From Saprospirales bacterium (GTDB taxonomy: Bacteria; Bacteroidota; Bacteroidia; Chitinophagales; Saprospiraceae), in the NCBI GenBank assembly GCA_003448025.1, contig DLXL01000411.1:1-7285 (forward strand): a stretch of 7,285 nucleotides of DNA, read 5' to 3'. Numbering within the stretch: the stretch's first letter is position 1; every line of letters begins with the position of its first letter. Under the pieces are notes generated by a model. That model made no database searches and was not told where the DNA came from. It saw only the letters and a program-made list of their open reading frames with translations. Positions 6,664 through 7,285 of this stretch are shown piece after piece. The position numbers were made by a program, and so were the translations under genes.

Positions 6664-6693
6664 TTGGTTCACCACCAGGCTTTTTTACTTTTG
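6664..6693 (+). promoter_or_regulatory. Promoter for the ElaA-type acetyltransferase gene
   Basis: TTG (6664-6666), a 19-base spacer and TACTTTTG (6686-6693) match the Bacteroidota consensus. The -33 element lies directly after the T-run of the rplY terminator. The predicted start near 6700 leaves a leader of only about 12 bases before ATG 6712. Confidence 0.6.
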
Positions 6694-6711
6694 CCTGAAA
6701 TTCCTTTGGCT

Positions 6712-7173
6712 ATGATCCAATTTTCCTGCTTACCCTTTGACGCCCTATCCCCGCATACACTTTATGAGATTCTGGCCCTGCGTCAGGAAGTATTCGTGGT
6801 GGAACAAAACTGTGCCTATCAGGATTGTGATGGGAACGATCAGGCGAGCTACCATCTCATGGGAAGGAATGAACAAGGCAAGCTGATTTGCTACACCCGA
6901 CTGATCCCCAAGGGCATTTCCTACCCTGACTATGTGTCCATCGGACGAGTGGTCAGTTCCCCTTCTGCACGCGGAACTGGCGCCGGCATCATACTCATGG
7001 AGGAAAGCATCCGAAAATGTCGCGAACTCTTTGGCGATGAACCCATCAAGATCGGCGCTCAATCTTACCTGCTGAAGTTTTATGAGCGATCTGGATTCAG
7101 GTCTACAGGAGAGGAGTATCTGGAGGACGGGATCCCACACACCAAAATGATATTGGAAGGCACAAAGTATTGA
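6712..7173 (+). CDS. elaA: ElaA-type GNAT family N-acetyltransferase
   Basis: The 153-residue protein is close to the usual length of ElaA, a GNAT acetyltransferase whose natural substrate is not established. GNAT enzymes move an acetyl group from acetyl-CoA to an amine and act in the cytoplasm. Diagnostic stretches are ALRQEVFVVEQNCAYQDCDG (22-41), typical of ElaA; SIGRVVSSPSARGTGAG (76-92), the acetyl-CoA-binding motif A; IGAQSYLLKFYERSGF (114-129), which follows the usual ElaA pattern AQ..L..FY...GF; and the C-terminal YLEDGIPHTKM (136-146). I start at ATG 6712, where the ElaA-like sequence begins. A TTG reading frame opens at 6664 but falls in the promoter. The last residues (GTKY) and the stop lie at the edge of an octamer repeat array and look repeat-derived. 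Confidence 0.92.
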   Translation: MIQFSCLPFDALSPHTLYEILALRQEVFVVEQNCAYQDCDGNDQASYHLMGRNEQGKLICYTRLIPKGISYPDYVSIGRVVSSPSARGTGAGIILMEESIRKCRELFGDEPIKIGAQSYLLKFYERSGFRSTGEEYLEDGIPHTKMILEGTKY

Positions 7174-7208
7174 CACAAAGACACAAAGACACAAAGACAC
7201 AAAGACAC
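7172..7208. repeat. Octamer tandem repeat, CAAAGACA type
   Basis: GACACAAA repeats exactly with period 8 at 7172, 7180, 7188 and 7196, with a partial GACAC at 7204-7208, about 4.6 units in all. It starts inside the elaA stop codon (TGA 7171-7173). A related CACAAAG at 7161-7167 encodes the end of the protein. In the form CNAAGRCA it is the same unit family as at 1-21 and 7262-7285. Confidence 0.9.
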
Positions 7209-7209
7209 T

Positions 7210-7236
7210 TTTTTATTCAGCTTCGCTGAATAAAAA
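7210..7236. repeat. AT-rich perfect inverted repeat
   Basis: TTTTTATTCAGC (7210-7221) pairs with GCTGAATAAAAA (7225-7236) around the loop TTC, a perfect 12-bp stem. Because the arms start with T and end with A, neither strand has a free T-run after the stem. It is therefore not a textbook terminator, although it could trim or protect the elaA mRNA end. Confidence 0.7.
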
Positions 7237-7269
7237 CACGAAGGGCCGGCTAACAGCCGGCCCTTCGTG
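7232..7269 (-). terminator. Terminator for a minus-strand gene to the right of the window
   Basis: CACGAAGGGCCGGC (7237-7250) pairs perfectly with GCCGGCCCTTCGTG (7256-7269) around the loop TAACA, a 14-bp stem. On the minus strand it is followed by TTTTTATTC, giving a strong intrinsic terminator in that direction. No T-run follows on the plus strand. The outer part of the stem is made of the same CGAAGG unit as the adjoining array. Confidence 0.8.
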
Positions 7270-7285
7270 CCTTCGTGCCTTCGTG
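7262..7285. repeat. Octamer tandem repeat, CGAAGGCA type (cut by window edge)
   Basis: CCTTCGTG occurs at 7262-7269, 7270-7277 and 7278-7285 and may continue past the window. On the minus strand it reads as CACGAAGG units, the CNAAGRCA family with N as G. The first unit also forms part of the terminator stem. Confidence 0.85.

Noticed and set aside
6664..6711. TTG-started extension of the ElaA-type protein
   Set aside because: It covers the -33 and -7 boxes, and ElaA-like sequence begins at ATG 6712.
6745..7200. Minus-strand open frame of 151 codons
   Set aside because: It is antisense to elaA, starts inside the octamer array and has no recognisable domain.
7172..7285. CRISPR array
   Set aside because: The units are 8 bp and contiguous, with no spacers of 30 bases or so and no cas genes.

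Overview
The window looks like a chromosomal segment from a member of the Bacteroidota, probably a Saprospiria- or Chitinophagia-type environmental bacterium, though this is inferred and not shown. The support is: promoter boxes of the TAnnTTTG type with a TTG/TTTG element 19-21 bases upstream; no Shine-Dalgarno sequence before any of the seven genes; a signal peptide ending in Ala-Gln; intergenic octamer repeats; and protein types common in that phylum, such as a two-domain L25/CTC protein and a DTG protease fused to a PDZ domain. No phage, transposase, CRISPR array, tRNA or rRNA is visible.

Layout. Bases 1-169 are non-coding: an 8-bp-period repeat, a strong GC-rich hairpin terminator and a second 8-bp-period repeat. 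Bases 170-2761 hold two minus-strand genes read right to left: asd (aspartate-semialdehyde dehydrogenase, lysine/threonine/methionine/diaminopimelate synthesis), then a 501-residue coiled-coil protein of unknown function with its own possible promoter. The region from 2762 to 2957 is divergent; it has an asd promoter box and GTGAAT-type repeats in the asd leader. Bases 2958-4196 (+) encode an exported two-lobed aspartyl protease with a PDZ domain. It converges on a minus-strand gene for an exported protein of unknown function (4239-5192), with only 42 bases between them. A 76-bp divergent gap with a clear promoter leads to a plus-strand gene (5269-5919) for a three-TM membrane protein with a cytoplasmic winged-helix tail. 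I compare it with the YEATS-associated three-TM (YLATT) proteins. Next come rplY (bL25, 6033-6602) with promoter and terminator, and an ElaA-type GNAT acetyltransferase (6712-7173) with its own promoter. The right edge (7172-7285) holds two octamer arrays, an AT-rich palindrome and a terminator for a minus-strand gene beyond the window.

How it fits together. These are mostly independent single-gene units with their own promoters, not one operon. asd and rplY are housekeeping genes; the rest are accessory or uncharacterised. The two things most worth following up are the membrane/winged-helix protein, whose family has been proposed to act in biological-conflict signalling, and the family of 8-bp-period arrays with consensus CNAAGRCA at gene ends and next to terminator hairpins.
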